Origin: Antarctobacter sediminis
Lineage (GTDB): Bacteria; Pseudomonadota; Alphaproteobacteria; Rhodobacterales; Rhodobacteraceae
Reading direction: 5' to 3'
Length of the DNA: 64,000 bases
Assembly: GCF_019218285.1 (NCBI RefSeq)
Contig: NZ_JAHUZG010000001.1
Span: 248,001 to 312,000 of the forward strand
Made by a program: the position numbers and the translations under genes
In this document: positions 36,950 through 47,139 of the stretch, in pieces
Layout of the letters: each line of letters opens with the position of its first letter
Numbering within the stretch: the first letter of the stretch is position 1
Notes under the pieces: model-generated
Databases searched by the model: none
Told to the model about the DNA's origin: nothing
The model's input: only the letters and a program-made list of their open reading frames with translations

Positions 36950-37983
36950 GCGCCGGTATAGGTGCGGGCATAGCGCGCACCCAGCGAGGTCAGGATCTCG
37001 TAGCCGATGCTGCCGGCCCAGTCGGCCAGCCTGTCGACGCCCTGATGCGCGCCCAGCAGTTCAAGGGTTTCGGGGGCGTCCTTGACCTCGGTCACGTCGA
37101 CGCCGATCAAATCCATGGAAATGCGGCCCAGCATCGGGCAGCAGGTGTCGCCGGCCCACATCTGTGCCTTGTGGCTCATGGAGCGCAAGATGCCGTCGGC
37201 ATAGCCCGCGGCAATCGTCGCCACCCGGGTGGGACGTTGTGCCGTCCAGGTGTTGCCGTAGCCCACGGTTTCGCCGGGGGCCACATCGCGGATCTGGATC
37301 ACCGGAATCTCGACATGGGCGACGGGGCGGGCATCGGCAAAGGGCAGTCCGCCGTAGGTTCCGATCCCCGGGCGGGTGACGTCGAAGTGAAACTCCGGTC
37401 CCAGCAACACGCCGCCGGTCGCCGAAAGCGAGCGCGGCGCGTCGATCCCGTCTGTCATCTGCCGGAAGGCATGCAGCTGCTGCATGTTCATGGCATGGTC
37501 AGGCTCATCTGCGCAGGCAAGGTGGCTCATGACAAGGCTGGGTTTCTGCGACAAGGCGATGTCGCGCAGCGCGCTCCATTCGGCCGGTTCCATGCCCAGA
37601 CGATTCATGCCGCTGTCCAGCTGGATGCCGAAGGCATGGCCGGGCAACCCTTCGACGTGGCGCAGCATCTGATCCACCGAGTTGATCATGGGGGTCAGCT
37701 GCGCGTCCCGGATCAGCGGAGCATCGCCCGCCATGTGCCCGGAGAACACGCAGATTTCCGGACGCGGGCCAAGGATGCGGCGCAGTTCGGCGCCTTCTTC
37801 GGCGACAGCGACAAAAAACCGGCGCGCGCCTTCCTCGGCCAGGGCCGGGGCCACGCGGTCGATGCCGAGGCCATAGGCGTTTGCCTTGACCACAGCGCCC
37901 GTTTCCGCCTGCGCCATGTTTGCGAGGGTCCGCCAGTTGGCGCGCAGCGCCGCGAGATCGATGGTGAGCTTTGCCTGTGCCAT
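36946..37983 (-). CDS. alr: alanine racemase
   Basis: Alr makes D-alanine for peptidoglycan. The 345-residue protein has the PLP lysine in [10 protein letters not shown] (Lys33), the catalytic tyrosine region [10 protein letters not shown] and the MLGRISMDL segment. I chose the ATG giving [10 protein letters not shown]; a 12-residue extension is possible but lacks family character. It is the first gene of the mla-like operon and is divergent from cobS. Confidence 0.95.
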   Translation of the reverse strand: MAQAKLTIDLAALRANWRTLANMAQAETGAVVKANAYGLGIDRVAPALAEEGARRFFVAVAEEGAELRRILGPRPEICVFSGHMAGDAPLIRDAQLTPMINSVDQMLRHVEGLPGHAFGIQLDSGMNRLGMEPAEWSALRDIALSQKPSLVMSHLACADEPDHAMNMQQLHAFRQMTDGIDAPRSLSATGGVLLGPEFHFDVTRPGIGTYGGLPFADARPVAHVEIPVIQIRDVAPGETVGYGNTWTAQRPTRVATIAAGYADGILRSMSHKAQMWAGDTCCPMLGRISMDLIGVDVTEVKDAPETLELLGAHQGVDRLADWAGSIGYEILTSLGARYARTYTGA

Positions 37984-38101
37984 GGGTTCCGTGTTTCTCA
38001 GGTTCGGGGCGAGCGTCAAGCGCGAAATCGCGCCGTGCGCGGGCTTGTCGGCGACGAGGCGCTGCTTATGCTGAACCTCCGGAACTTGCGAGGGGGGAGA
38101 G

Positions 38102-38869
38102 ATGCCTGCGGCACTTCGGCTAGAGGTCCAGCTTTTCCTGCTGGCGGTGCAGTATCTGACCCGGCTGCCGGTGCCGCGCGATCTGCCGGTTTCGGACGAC
38201 CTGATGGTTCGGGCGGTGAAATACCACCCTGCTGTTGGCGCGCTGGTGGGCGGGATCGGGGCGCTGGTGCTTTGGGCGGCTGTTCCGGTGTTGCCATGGT
38301 CTGCGGCGCTGATCCTGTCGCTTGCGGCGACACTGCTGGCGACGGCGGCCTTTCACGAAGCGGGCCTTGCCGATGCGGCCGAGGGTCTGGCCGTGGGGCG
38401 CGACCGGGCCGAGGTGATGTCCATCATGGATGGCACGCGGCTGGGCACCTATGGTGCGCTGGCGCTTTCACTGGTCACGGGGCTGAAGCTGGCGCTGCTG
38501 TCGGGATTTCCGCCCGAGGTGGCGGGCGCGGCCTTGATCGCGGGTCACGCGGTGGGGCGGATGGCTTCGGTGCATGTGACCCTGACAACGGTCTATGCAC
38601 GCAGCGAGGGGATGCAGAAATTCGTCCCGAAAGTCACGCCGGATGGCTATCGCGTGGCTCTGGCGATCACCCTGCTTGTCCTTGCGGGGTTGACGCTGGA
38701 GGTGGGCGGCGGGGCCACGATCTGTGCCTTCCTTGTGGGCACCGTATTGGCGCAGGCGTTTCGGGCATGGTTCGTGGCACGGATCGACGGATACACCGGC
38801 GATTGCCTTGGCGGATCACAGCAAACCGGCGAGCTGGGCGTCTATCTTGGGCTGGCTCTTTGGTTATAA
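38102..38869 (+). CDS. cobS: adenosylcobinamide-GDP ribazoletransferase (cobalamin 5'-phosphate synthase)
   Basis: CobS joins adenosylcobinamide-GDP and alpha-ribazole in the last steps of B12 synthesis. The 255-residue membrane protein has the N-terminal [12 protein letters not shown] motif, [13 protein letters not shown] and [17 protein letters not shown], and several TM helices. The GGGGGGAGAG ribosome site is strong. No other cobalamin gene is nearby, and I saw no B12 riboswitch in front of it. Confidence 0.93.
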   Translation: MPAALRLEVQLFLLAVQYLTRLPVPRDLPVSDDLMVRAVKYHPAVGALVGGIGALVLWAAVPVLPWSAALILSLAATLLATAAFHEAGLADAAEGLAVGRDRAEVMSIMDGTRLGTYGALALSLVTGLKLALLSGFPPEVAGAALIAGHAVGRMASVHVTLTTVYARSEGMQKFVPKVTPDGYRVALAITLLVLAGLTLEVGGGATICAFLVGTVLAQAFRAWFVARIDGYTGDCLGGSQQTGELGVYLGLALWL

Positions 38870-38975
38870 GTCTTTTTAAAACAAGAGGTAGCCGGGCAAA
38901 GCTCAGGTTCTGCCCGAGGGTTGTCCGGCATGCCGATGGCGAAGGACATGCCCGCCGGTAAGGCGGGCAAAACGC

Positions 38976-40463
38976 TTACATCTGGCCCGCGTCGCCCTGT
39001 TGCCACGGCTGGATGAGGTTGCCAAAGCGGGTAAACTGCGACTCGAACGACAGTTCCACCGTACCGATGGGACCGTGACGCTGTTTGCCGATGATGACCT
39101 CGGCCTTGCCGTGCAGGCGACTCATGCGCTCCTGCCATGCGGCCATTTCGTCCAGCCGGTCGTCCGAGGGCTTTTCCCGTTCCACGTAGTATTCCTCTCG
39201 GAACACGAACATGACCACGTCCGCATCCTGTTCGATCGAACCCGATTCCCGAAGGTCGGACAGCTGCGGGCGTTTGTCATCGCGGCTTTCGACCTGGCGC
39301 GACAGCTGGGACAGGGCGATGACAGGGATGTTAAGTTCCTTGGCGATCGCCTTGAGACCCATGGAGATTTCCGCGATTTCCTGCACCCGGTTGTCGGCTG
39401 TGCCGCGCAACAGTTGCAAGTAGTCGACGATGATGAGGTCCAAGCCATGCGTCCGTTTCAACCGGCGCGAACGCGCCGCGACCTGGCTGATCGGCAGCGC
39501 GGGCGTGTCGTCGATATAAAGCGGGCAAGCCTCGAGATCCTTGGCTGCCTGCACAAAGCGGCGGAACTCGGTCTCGTCCATGTCCCCTTGACGGATCTTG
39601 TGGCTGGAGATTTCCGAGGCCTCGGCGAGGATACGACCAGCCAGCTGTTCGGCGCTCATTTCGAGACTGAAAAAGCCCACGACGCCGCCGTCGATGGCGC
39701 CGGTGCTGCCGTCAGGCCGTTGGCCCTTCTTGTAGGCCTTGGCGATGTTGAAGGCGATGTTGGTGGCCAGCGAGGTTTTGCCCATCGAAGGACGACCGGC
39801 GAGAATCAAAAGGTCGGAGGGGTGCAGGCCGCCCAGCTTCTTGTCCATGTCGATCAGGCCGGTCGAGATCCCGGCAAGACCACCCTCGCGCTGATAGGCG
39901 GCATTGGCGACGTTGACCGCCTCGGTCACGGCGCGCAGGAAAGACTGGAACCCGCTTTCGGTCTGGCCTTGCTCGGCCAGCTTGTACAGCGCCTGTTCCG
40001 CCTCGACGATCTGTTCGCGCGGTTCCGAGGCGACATCGACTTTGGCCGCCTTGTCAGAGATGCTCTTGCCAAGGCGGATCAGGTCGCGCCGTACCGCAAG
40101 GTCATAAATCATCTGTGCATAGTCGCGCACGGCAAAGGTAGAGACAGCCGAGGCCGCCAGGCGAGCAAGATAGGCCGGGCCGCCCAGTTCCTTCAGCCCC
40201 TCATCATCCTCCATGAACGCCTTGAGCGTAACCGGCGAGGCGAGGTTGTTCTTGGCGATGCGCGCGGCGGCGATTTCATAAATCCGGGCGTGCACCGGAT
40301 CGTAGAAATGGCCGGAATTGATGATCGAGGCGACACGGTCATAGATGTCGTTCTCTGTCAGGATCGCGCCAAGAAGCTGCTGCTCGGCCTCGATGGAATG
40401 CGGCATGGTCTCGGCGGATTGAACTTCGACGCCGGTCGGATTGATCGTTGTGATCTCGTTCAT
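38976..40463 (-). CDS. dnaB: replicative DNA helicase DnaB
   Basis: DnaB unwinds DNA at the replication fork. The 495-residue protein has the N-terminal domain (MPHSIEAEQQLLGAIL), Walker A AGRPSMGKTSLATN, the DnaB motifs GVVGFFSLEMSAEQL, LDLIIVDYLQL and SQLSRQVESRDDKRPQLSDL. It is convergent with cobS and is preceded by about 200 bases with DnaA-box-like sites. Confidence 0.97.
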   Translation of the reverse strand: MNEITTINPTGVEVQSAETMPHSIEAEQQLLGAILTENDIYDRVASIINSGHFYDPVHARIYEIAAARIAKNNLASPVTLKAFMEDDEGLKELGGPAYLARLAASAVSTFAVRDYAQMIYDLAVRRDLIRLGKSISDKAAKVDVASEPREQIVEAEQALYKLAEQGQTESGFQSFLRAVTEAVNVANAAYQREGGLAGISTGLIDMDKKLGGLHPSDLLILAGRPSMGKTSLATNIAFNIAKAYKKGQRPDGSTGAIDGGVVGFFSLEMSAEQLAGRILAEASEISSHKIRQGDMDETEFRRFVQAAKDLEACPLYIDDTPALPISQVAARSRRLKRTHGLDLIIVDYLQLLRGTADNRVQEIAEISMGLKAIAKELNIPVIALSQLSRQVESRDDKRPQLSDLRESGSIEQDADVVMFVFREEYYVEREKPSDDRLDEMAAWQERMSRLHGKAEVIIGKQRHGPIGTVELSFESQFTRFGNLIQPWQQGDAGQM

Positions 40464-40531
40464 TCTTTCCCCCCACTGCTCGGGTCGGCGGCATAGCAGG
40501 CCGCGTCGTCAGGGTGCAAAATGTATGTTTC

Positions 40532-40562
40532 TGGGGATAAACTGTGGCTATCCTGATCCACA
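40532..40562. promoter_or_regulatory. two DnaA-box-like sites upstream of dnaB
   Basis: TGGGGATAA (40532-40540; reverse TTATCCCCA) and TGATCCACA (40554-40562) each differ from the consensus TTATCCACA by one base. They lie 70-100 bases before the dnaB start. Binding is unproven; the rest of 40464-40669 shows no gene. Confidence 0.35.
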
Positions 40563-40669
40563 GCATCTTGGCAGCCCAAGGGGCATTCCGTCAACATCTT
40601 GACAGGCCGACTCGGGGCTGTGCCCGTTTGGGCACATGCAACTTGCCTTATCCGAGGGCTTCCCCCGTG

Positions 40670-41341
40670 TCAGTCACCTGCGCGCGCAGCGCGCCATGCG
40701 TGCGGATCCTTGAGAAACGACTCGACCTCGGACAAGACACCTGCATGTTTCGCAGGGGCTTCGGCCAGAACTTCCCACCATGTACACAGATGGTGCAGAT
40801 CGACCCCGTGGTCACCCAGCGTTTTGATCGTTTCCGGGAAGATCCCGTAGTAAAAGATCACCGCCGTGTGGCCGCAGGTGGCACCGGTGTCCCGGATCGC
40901 ATCCACGAAGGACAGCTTCGATCCGCCATCGGTGGTCAGGTCCTCGACCAGCAGCACACGCTGACCTTCGGTCATGGCACCTTCGATGCGGGCATTTCGG
41001 CCATATCCCTTTGGTTTCTTGCGGACGTAGGTCATGGGCAGGCCCATGCGTTCGGCCACCAGCGCGGCAAAGGGAATGCCCGCGGTTTCGCCACCGGCAA
41101 TGTTGTCAAAGGCTTCGAACCCGGCGTTGCGCATGACCGTAACGGTCAGAAAGTCCATCAGGGTGCTGCGGATGCGCGGGTAGGAGATCAGCTTGCGGCA
41201 ATCGATATAGACCGGCGACAACTGCCCGGAGGCGAGCTTGAACGGCTCGTCCTGCATGAAGTTCACCGCCTCGATCTCCCACAACATGCGCGCGGTCAGG
41301 CGGGCCATTTCTTCGGCGGTGGGGTAGGTCGAGGGGATCAT
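40670..41341 (-). CDS. pyrE: orotate phosphoribosyltransferase
   Basis: PyrE converts orotate and PRPP to OMP in pyrimidine synthesis. The 223-residue protein has the PRPP loop [14 protein letters not shown], the substrate segment [18 protein letters not shown] and the [11 protein letters not shown] loop. I chose the ATG giving [12 protein letters not shown], which fits the family length; the longer open frame is not conserved in type. In related bacteria pyrC is usually adjacent; here it lies 2.6 kb away. Confidence 0.94.
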   Translation of the reverse strand: MIPSTYPTAEEMARLTARMLWEIEAVNFMQDEPFKLASGQLSPVYIDCRKLISYPRIRSTLMDFLTVTVMRNAGFEAFDNIAGGETAGIPFAALVAERMGLPMTYVRKKPKGYGRNARIEGAMTEGQRVLLVEDLTTDGGSKLSFVDAIRDTGATCGHTAVIFYYGIFPETIKTLGDHGVDLHHLCTWWEVLAEAPAKHAGVLSEVESFLKDPHAWRAARAGD

Positions 41342-41774
41342 CGGTGGCGCTCCTGGTGATGGGTCGGCGTTCGCATAGACCATTTGTTCACCAGAGAGAA
41401 GGCCGCAGCCGATTGTTCGGCAGAGCAATTGCCGTTGTTTGTCACGACAGAACCCCGCCACACGAGCCACACGCCCGCCTGCGGCCTTGGCAAAACCCGT
41501 GCCTCCTTGCAGCCTGACGCGGCGGGATTGCTTGGCGCGGGTCATTTGAGCCGGAACCGATGACGATTTTCATGGACTGTTTCGGCGTTCGGGCTGTGGT
41601 GGCCGACTGCACGCTGCCGGCCTTCGTCGTCATGCGACGTTAGACCTCGCTGATCGTTGAGGCCGAGTTGGCGGTTCTGCCTGGGGCCGCACATTTTCCC
41701 ATTCCGGGCTCCGGGGATTTCGGCCAGAGGGTTGCACGGATCAAGCGTTTCTTGCGGCGGCACGGGCAAGGCGG
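41342..41774. other. about 430 bases without a recognisable gene
   Basis: This stretch lies between the pyrE start and the end of the HExxH protein gene. Open frames here are short, lack ribosome sites and have no family features. It must hold the pyrE promoter and leader, but no good -35/-10 pair stands out. It may be the scar of the insertion that separated pyrE from pyrC. Confidence 0.4.
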
Positions 41775-42245
41775 TCAGCAACGCGCGTAAATGCGGCCCC
41801 AGAACATCCGGTTGGGCATCGGGTCCGATGTGCCGGTTCTTTTCAGGTAGCGGCCGCCCAGAAGATAGGCCTCGGGTTCGCCAAGCGCCAGACACTCCCA
41901 GCGCTCGGATGCGCCGCTTTTCCATTGCACGTAATGCACCAGTTCATGCAGCAGGATCTCGCGCCACAGAGGATTGTCCAAAGGGCTGTCAAAAGCCTCG
42001 GCATGATCAATGAACTCAGGAGCCAGCAAATAGATGGTGCCGTTGGGACCGTCCTCGCGCGAAAACAACGCATTCAACCGGTCATCCACGCCGTCATCCG
42101 GAGCCAGATGTGCAACACCGCTGTAATATTCGCCGGTCAGTTCCTGCGGGCTCATGACACGCACGATCGGATGCGGCATGTGCTGTGTTTCGTATTCCGT
42201 CTGATCGCCAATCCAGGCGAGAAGTGCGTCAATCAGGATGTCCAC
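41775..42245 (-). CDS. putative zinc peptidase-like protein with HExxH motif (DUF6647-like)
   Basis: The 156-residue protein contains LLHELVHYVQW (HExxH about residues 97-101) and later GEPEAYLLGGRYL, where the glutamate could be the third zinc ligand, as in small metallopeptidases. I recall similar proteins as DUF6647, with moderate certainty. I chose GTG 42245 because AGGGAG lies 9 bases upstream; TTG 42251 is an alternative. It is divergent from the CadC-like gene and about 125 bases from it. Confidence 0.62.
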   Translation of the reverse strand: MDILIDALLAWIGDQTEYETQHMPHPIVRVMSPQELTGEYYSGVAHLAPDDGVDDRLNALFSREDGPNGTIYLLAPEFIDHAEAFDSPLDNPLWREILLHELVHYVQWKSGASERWECLALGEPEAYLLGGRYLKRTGTSDPMPNRMFWGRIYARC

Positions 42246-42370
42246 GACCAAAGTCTCCCTTGCCAGATGCGGGAATCTGGCGGGTGACGGCGGGAAAAGT
42301 CCTGAGAGGGTTCTGAAAGTTTTCTGAATCCGGCCCGGGTTCTGTTATTTTGGGCGCAATAGGAGGCCCT

Positions 42371-43990
42371 TTGCCTGAAATGTTTGCCGACCCACAGCGG
42401 CCCGCCCCGGTTTCGATGGCCAATGTCGACGATGGTTCCTTGCGCCCGAACGCGGCTGCGCTTTTGGCGTACCTGCGGACCCGTGATGGCGAAGTGGTCA
42501 GCAAGCAGAGCCTGATGGATGCCGTATGGCCGGATACCCATGTGACGGAAAACTCGTTGTATCAGGCGGTGTCTGAACTGCGGCGCGCGCTTGCCGATGT
42601 GCCGGGGGTGGAGCTGCAGACCGTGCCGCGCAGGGGCTATCGTCTGGTCAGCGACGCCAGTCCGGCATCGGTGCATGGCGGGCGCTGGCCGTCATGGGGG
42701 CCGCCCCTGCGCGCCTTGGTGGCGATGTCGGTGGCCGTGCTGCTGGTGGCTGCGCTGGTTGGGGCCGTCCGCTTTGTGTCGGCCAATGCGCAACCACGGG
42801 CCAGTCTGCCCAGCGTTGCCGTGCTGCCCTTCGAGGCCTCGGATCCCAAAGGCCGCTGGCAGTTGTTTGGTCAAAGCATGAGCGAAGAGGTGGCCGGGTC
42901 GCTGGCCGCGAATAAATGGCTGCGCGTTCACGCCGCCGACAAGGCCCACGAGGCGCGGTTCGTACTAAACGGCAGCCTGTTGACCCAAGGAGGGCAGTTG
43001 CATGTGAATGCGCGTCTGACCGACCGGACCAATGGGGCGCTGATCTGGGCCAAAAGCTGGCACGGGCTGGAAAGCGGCTATTTCGATCTTCAGGCGGCGG
43101 TGGCACATGAGGTGGCGTCCGAACTGGGCGGGCACTGGTCCGGCGCGGTGGTGCGTTTCGAGGCGGGGCAGGCGGTGCGCCGCCCGACCGATAGCCTTGA
43201 TGCCTACGAGCTTTTCCTTCTGGGCACCCGCGCCAAGCATCGCTTTACCCCCGAAAGCTTTGAGTCCGCGCGACGGATGCTGACCCGCGCCGTCGAAATC
43301 GACCCGGGGTTTGTCGAGGCGTGGACGACCTTGTCGGTGGTCCACAATCTGCGCGCCCTCGTTGAACCCGAGGTGGCGCAGTTGCAGCGCATCATGGCGC
43401 AACGGGCCAAGGCGATAGAGGCCGCGGTTGCGCTGGCCCCGGAGGATCCGACCGTCCTGATGGAACAAGGCTGGTTGTTGGCGCGACAGGGCGACCACGC
43501 GGCGACGGTGCGCGCAGTGCGTCGTGCGGCGGCGCTTGCGCCCGATAACCCGGACGTGTTGGCCTATGCGGCCCTGAACGGAAATCTGCGGGTCGATCTG
43601 GGCAAGGAAGGCGTGGATTGGATCAGTCGCGCCATGGCGCTGAACCCCGATCCGCCGCCTTGGTACCATATCGGCGAAGGGCTGGCCCGGTTCACCGCGC
43701 GGGATTGGCAGGGCAGCGTGGCCGCCTTTGCCAAGGCCCCCGACTACGTGACCCGGGACCTGTTCACAGCGGTTGCCCTTGCGCAGTCGGGACAGCGCGA
43801 TCAGGCGCAGGCCGTGGCCGATCGCCTTGTACGGACCTATCCCGCCTTTCGCACCAGCCACTACGTGTATCAAGAGGCGATGGACCTGTCGGTCAACGGC
43901 CGTCTGCTGATCGAGACGGCCGCCGACCTTGGCATTCCGCGGGGGGATCTGCTCAGGCGACCTGCCAGTGCAGGGGCATCATTGGATTAA
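42371..43990 (+). CDS. CadC-like membrane regulator: winged helix, TM segment, TPR region
   Basis: The first 95 residues form an OmpR-type winged helix ([41 protein letters not shown]). One TM helix (about 114-137) follows. The periplasmic part has a TolB-N-like segment ([31 protein letters not shown]) and then TPR-like repeats. This is the CadC/ToxR-type one-component layout seen with adenylate-cyclase-like TPR proteins. AGGAGG at 42361 lies 4 bases before TTG 42371 and 13 before ATG 42380, so either may be the start. The 3' end overlaps the pyrC 3' end by 38 bases, tail to tail. Confidence 0.85.
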   Translation: MPEMFADPQRPAPVSMANVDDGSLRPNAAALLAYLRTRDGEVVSKQSLMDAVWPDTHVTENSLYQAVSELRRALADVPGVELQTVPRRGYRLVSDASPASVHGGRWPSWGPPLRALVAMSVAVLLVAALVGAVRFVSANAQPRASLPSVAVLPFEASDPKGRWQLFGQSMSEEVAGSLAANKWLRVHAADKAHEARFVLNGSLLTQGGQLHVNARLTDRTNGALIWAKSWHGLESGYFDLQAAVAHEVASELGGHWSGAVVRFEAGQAVRRPTDSLDAYELFLLGTRAKHRFTPESFESARRMLTRAVEIDPGFVEAWTTLSVVHNLRALVEPEVAQLQRIMAQRAKAIEAAVALAPEDPTVLMEQGWLLARQGDHAATVRAVRRAAALAPDNPDVLAYAALNGNLRVDLGKEGVDWISRAMALNPDPPPWYHIGEGLARFTARDWQGSVAAFAKAPDYVTRDLFTAVALAQSGQRDQAQAVADRLVRTYPAFRTSHYVYQEAMDLSVNGRLLIETAADLGIPRGDLLRRPASAGASLD

Positions 43991-44987
43991 AGACCGTCAC
44001 CGGCCCGTCGCCGGTATCGATCTTTTCCGGATAGCTGACCGGCGCGCCCTTGGTCAGTGTGACCGTGCTCTCGTTGGCGGGCAGGCGATAGAAGGCGGGA
44101 CCATTGAGCGAGGCAAAGGACTCCAGCCGGTCCAGTGCGTTTTCCTGTTCAAAGACCTCGGCGAGGATCGACAGCGTATTGGTTGCGGTGAAACACCCGG
44201 CACAGCCGCAGGCGTTTTCCTTGAGCGGGTCGATGTGCGGCGCGCTGTCGGTGCCCAGAAAGAACGATGCATCGCCCGAGGTCGCTGCCGCGCGCAGGGC
44301 CAGACGATGCTCTTCGCGCTTGGCGACGGGCAGGCAATAGTAGTGCGGCTTGATCCCGCCGACGAGGATCGCGTTGCGGTTGATGACAAGATGGTGCGTG
44401 GTGATCGTGGCACCCAGATCGTCGCCGCCCGCGCGGGCATAATCGACACCTTGCCGCGTGGTGATATGTTCCATGATGACGCGCAGGCCCGGTGTGGTGC
44501 GGCGCACCGGGTCCAGAACACGTTCGATAAAGACGGCCTCGCGGTCAAAGATGTCAATGTCCGCATCCACCACCTCGCCGTGCACGCAAAGCGGGATGCC
44601 GTTTTCCGCCATGGCTTCGAGCGTGCCGCGCACCTTGTCAAAGTCGCGCACGCCCGAGGCAGAATTGGTCGTGGCACCCGCGGGGTAGAGTTTCACCGCA
44701 GTGACGATGCCGTCCTTGTGGGCCTGCACCACATCCGCCGGATCGGTTTCCTCGGTCAGGTAAAGGGTCATCAGCGGTTTGAAATCTGCCCCTTCCGGCA
44801 GTGCCGCAAGGATACGGTCTCGGTAGGCGGCCGCCTGTGTCCCCGTCACGACGGGCGGCACGAGGTTGGGCATGATGATGGCGCGGCCGAAATGGCGGGC
44901 GCTTTCGGGGGCGATGCCCTGCAACATGGCGCCATCGCGCAGGTGCAGGTGCCAGTCGTCGGGGCGGCGGATGGTGATCTGTTCCAT
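43953..44987 (-). CDS. pyrC: dihydroorotase
   Basis: PyrC interconverts carbamoyl aspartate and dihydroorotate. The 344-residue protein is the class II, E. coli type, with the metal motif [10 protein letters not shown] (His13 and His15), the carboxylated-lysine region [15 protein letters not shown], the histidine segments CVHGEV and MEHITT, and the aspartate in LGTDSAPH. The C-terminal end overlaps the CadC-like gene on the other strand. Confidence 0.95.
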   Translation of the reverse strand: MEQITIRRPDDWHLHLRDGAMLQGIAPESARHFGRAIIMPNLVPPVVTGTQAAAYRDRILAALPEGADFKPLMTLYLTEETDPADVVQAHKDGIVTAVKLYPAGATTNSASGVRDFDKVRGTLEAMAENGIPLCVHGEVVDADIDIFDREAVFIERVLDPVRRTTPGLRVIMEHITTRQGVDYARAGGDDLGATITTHHLVINRNAILVGGIKPHYYCLPVAKREEHRLALRAAATSGDASFFLGTDSAPHIDPLKENACGCAGCFTATNTLSILAEVFEQENALDRLESFASLNGPAFYRLPANESTVTLTKGAPVSYPEKIDTGDGPVTVFNPMMPLHWQVA

Positions 44988-45029
44988 GTCTCCGGCGTTA
45001 GCACGCGGACCCGCGCCGCGCCAGTGGGC

Positions 45030-45962
45030 TCAGACCTCGTCGTCGGTGGCCTCGATCTGGGCCAGCCTGCGGCGAAACCGCGGGGCGTGCATCCGCCCCA
45101 CCACGTTCTGACACAGAACACGGGCCAGTTCGGTGCGGCCTTCGCTGTCGATCCGGTGCAGCAGGCGGCGCAGATAGGGCGGGTGATCCCGCCGCGCCCG
45201 CAGCATCGAAGCAAAGAGTTCGGGCGTCAGGCGGTCTTCGCCTGCGGCGGTCAGCAGACCGGGCAAAAGATCCAGCGCCCGGAAATCCGCTTGCAGGGCG
45301 CCGCCCATGAAAGGCGCGCGATAGCGCCGCACATTGGGTTTGGCAAACAGCGCCGAATGCATCGCGTCCAGCCGTTCGCGCGGATCGTATATGATCCATG
45401 CCTTTTCGGCGGCGTCGATCATTTCCGGCGCAAAGCCATAGCGCGAGGTAAAGTCGCGGCGGCGCTCTTCGACAAAGCGATCGTCCCATTCGGTTACACG
45501 CGGATCCAGCGTGGCCTGCGGTTGCAACATCAGCACCCGCGCGCCGGGCGCGGTCACCGAATAGGCACCGGCGGCATAGCCACAGGGACCAGCGCCATAG
45601 AATAGCACGGTTTCGAATTCGTCGAAAAAGCCGTCGTCCTGCAACTGGTCGAAAAAGGCATAGACGCGGTCGTCACGGAACCATGTGTCGCCATGGCTCA
45701 GCAGCGACAGCGAGGACCAGCCGTTCGCATTGACCATGTCAAAGCCGATGGGTGTCTTGGTTTCGGACAGCGCTTCGATCCCGGACATGGTTTCAAAACC
45801 GACGACCAGCGTGTCGCCTTCTTCGACAAAGATCGCCGCATGACTTTTGCCCATGGGTTCGGCATAGCCGTATTCCTCGCCGATCCGCCGAAGCGCGCCC
45901 AGCCATTCGCTGCGCGACAGCGTGCTGAGATCGGGGGCGAAAGTCCTTTTGTGCGTTTCCAT
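45030..45962 (-). CDS. alpha/beta-hydrolase-like protein of unknown function, no catalytic serine seen
   Basis: The 310-residue protein has a strand-turn-helix VLFYGAGPCGYAAGAYSV that resembles a nucleophile elbow (compare FYGSSMGGYAA) but with Gly at the serine position. Before it are FVEEGDTLVVGFE and GWSSLSLLSHGDTWFRD; after it ARVLMLQPQATLDP. I know no name for it. It follows the glycosyltransferase cluster on the same strand, with about 120 bases between, and could act on the same glycan or lipid product. Confidence 0.65.
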   Translation of the reverse strand: METHKRTFAPDLSTLSRSEWLGALRRIGEEYGYAEPMGKSHAAIFVEEGDTLVVGFETMSGIEALSETKTPIGFDMVNANGWSSLSLLSHGDTWFRDDRVYAFFDQLQDDGFFDEFETVLFYGAGPCGYAAGAYSVTAPGARVLMLQPQATLDPRVTEWDDRFVEERRRDFTSRYGFAPEMIDAAEKAWIIYDPRERLDAMHSALFAKPNVRRYRAPFMGGALQADFRALDLLPGLLTAAGEDRLTPELFASMLRARRDHPPYLRRLLHRIDSEGRTELARVLCQNVVGRMHAPRFRRRLAQIEATDDEV

Positions 45963-46085
45963 GACCGGTTGTCCTCGTACTCCGTGGAAATTGACACGGA
46001 TTTGAGACAAACCCTGCACGGTCTTTCCGGCAAGAATGTGGTGCCCGGGTGGCAATACCTTGCGCCAAGGACAGAGCCACAAGGC

Positions 46086-47132
46086 TCAGGCGTCATCCTG
46101 CTGGCGCGACCGCGTGGCGTGACCTGCAAGGAAACGCGCCGCATTGACCGGCACCGGGCGCGAAGGCGGGGTCATCAGGAGGCGTGCAAAAAGCGCCCGA
46201 TAGGGTTCCTGCGCCAGCAGTTCCTCAAAACGTGCCTTGCGCCACGCAACGGCCGCCGCGTGCAGTCGGGACAGTTCAGGATCTCGGGCCAGATCGGCAC
46301 GGTGGTCTGCCACGCCGGGCAGCAACAGGGCGCTGCGGTCGTCTTCGTCACACCAGTTGCGTTCGACCCAGTAATCCATCCCAAGTGCCTGATCGGAATG
46401 CACGGCCCGGCCCCGGTCGGCTTTCAGCACATAACTTTCCATCGCGCCAAGCGCGTAGTGGTTCAACTGAGCCAACCCATAGTTGGACCGGCCATAGGTC
46501 GAAAAGATGCGGCGGCTGCGGAATTGTTCGTCCAGCGCGCGGCCCTCGCTGTCGAACCATTTTGCGCGACCCAGCCGGGCCTTGTCCGGCGCGCGGGGGC
46601 GATGGACGCCCAGTTTCGCGTAGGTTCCGTCATTGCGATACAGCGTCTTGAACATGGCCGCGCGCCAAGGCCAGTGCATGACCACCGGCGCGGCGCTGGT
46701 GAATTGCCGTGTCACCGGTTTGTCGACGTAGCGCACGACGCCCGCGTTGCCGAACAGCCGCCAGGTCAGCGTGATCGCCGTGGCTTGGGGCAGGGCGGCG
46801 ACCAGCGCGGGCAGGGTTCGGTCGCCGGTGTGGACATTGACGAATTCGTCAATGTCCAGCGACAGCAACCAATCCGCTTCGCGCACGGCTTCGGCCTTGT
46901 CCGCGCGTTTCAGCCCGGTGAACTGGATGCCGCGTGCCTCGTAGGGGCCGTCGTTGCGAATATGCGTGACGGGCGCCACGTGAGCCAGCCGGTCCAACAT
47001 GGCATCGGTGCCATCCTGACAATCGTTCGACAGGGCCACCACATGGGTGACGCCGCAGGCAAGGTGATGCGCCAGCCAGTCCAGCAGGAAGGCGCCTTCG
47101 TTGCGCAGGCAGAGGACCGCTGTGATCTTCAC
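46086..47132 (-). CDS. glycosyltransferase family 2-like protein (DxDEF type)
   Basis: The 348-residue protein has ITAVLCLRNEGAFLLDWLAHH, NDCQDGTDAML and the metal-binding DIDEF (about residues 92-96), the pattern of Glyco_tranf_2_4-like transferases. The later part has ARLGRAKWF and QLNHYALGAMESYVLK, shared with its two paralogues in this cluster. There is no TM segment. The GTG at 47132 avoids overlap with the upstream gene; a longer start at 47168 is possible. The sugar and acceptor are unknown. Confidence 0.85.
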   Translation of the reverse strand: MKITAVLCLRNEGAFLLDWLAHHLACGVTHVVALSNDCQDGTDAMLDRLAHVAPVTHIRNDGPYEARGIQFTGLKRADKAEAVREADWLLSLDIDEFVNVHTGDRTLPALVAALPQATAITLTWRLFGNAGVVRYVDKPVTRQFTSAAPVVMHWPWRAAMFKTLYRNDGTYAKLGVHRPRAPDKARLGRAKWFDSEGRALDEQFRSRRIFSTYGRSNYGLAQLNHYALGAMESYVLKADRGRAVHSDQALGMDYWVERNWCDEDDRSALLLPGVADHRADLARDPELSRLHAAAVAWRKARFEELLAQEPYRALFARLLMTPPSRPVPVNAARFLAGHATRSRQQDDA

Positions 47133-47139
47133 GGCGGCG

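Noticed and set aside
38030-38101. Cobalamin riboswitch before cobS
   Set aside because: The gap is short and I could not find the B12-box pattern; only a strong ribosome site is evident.
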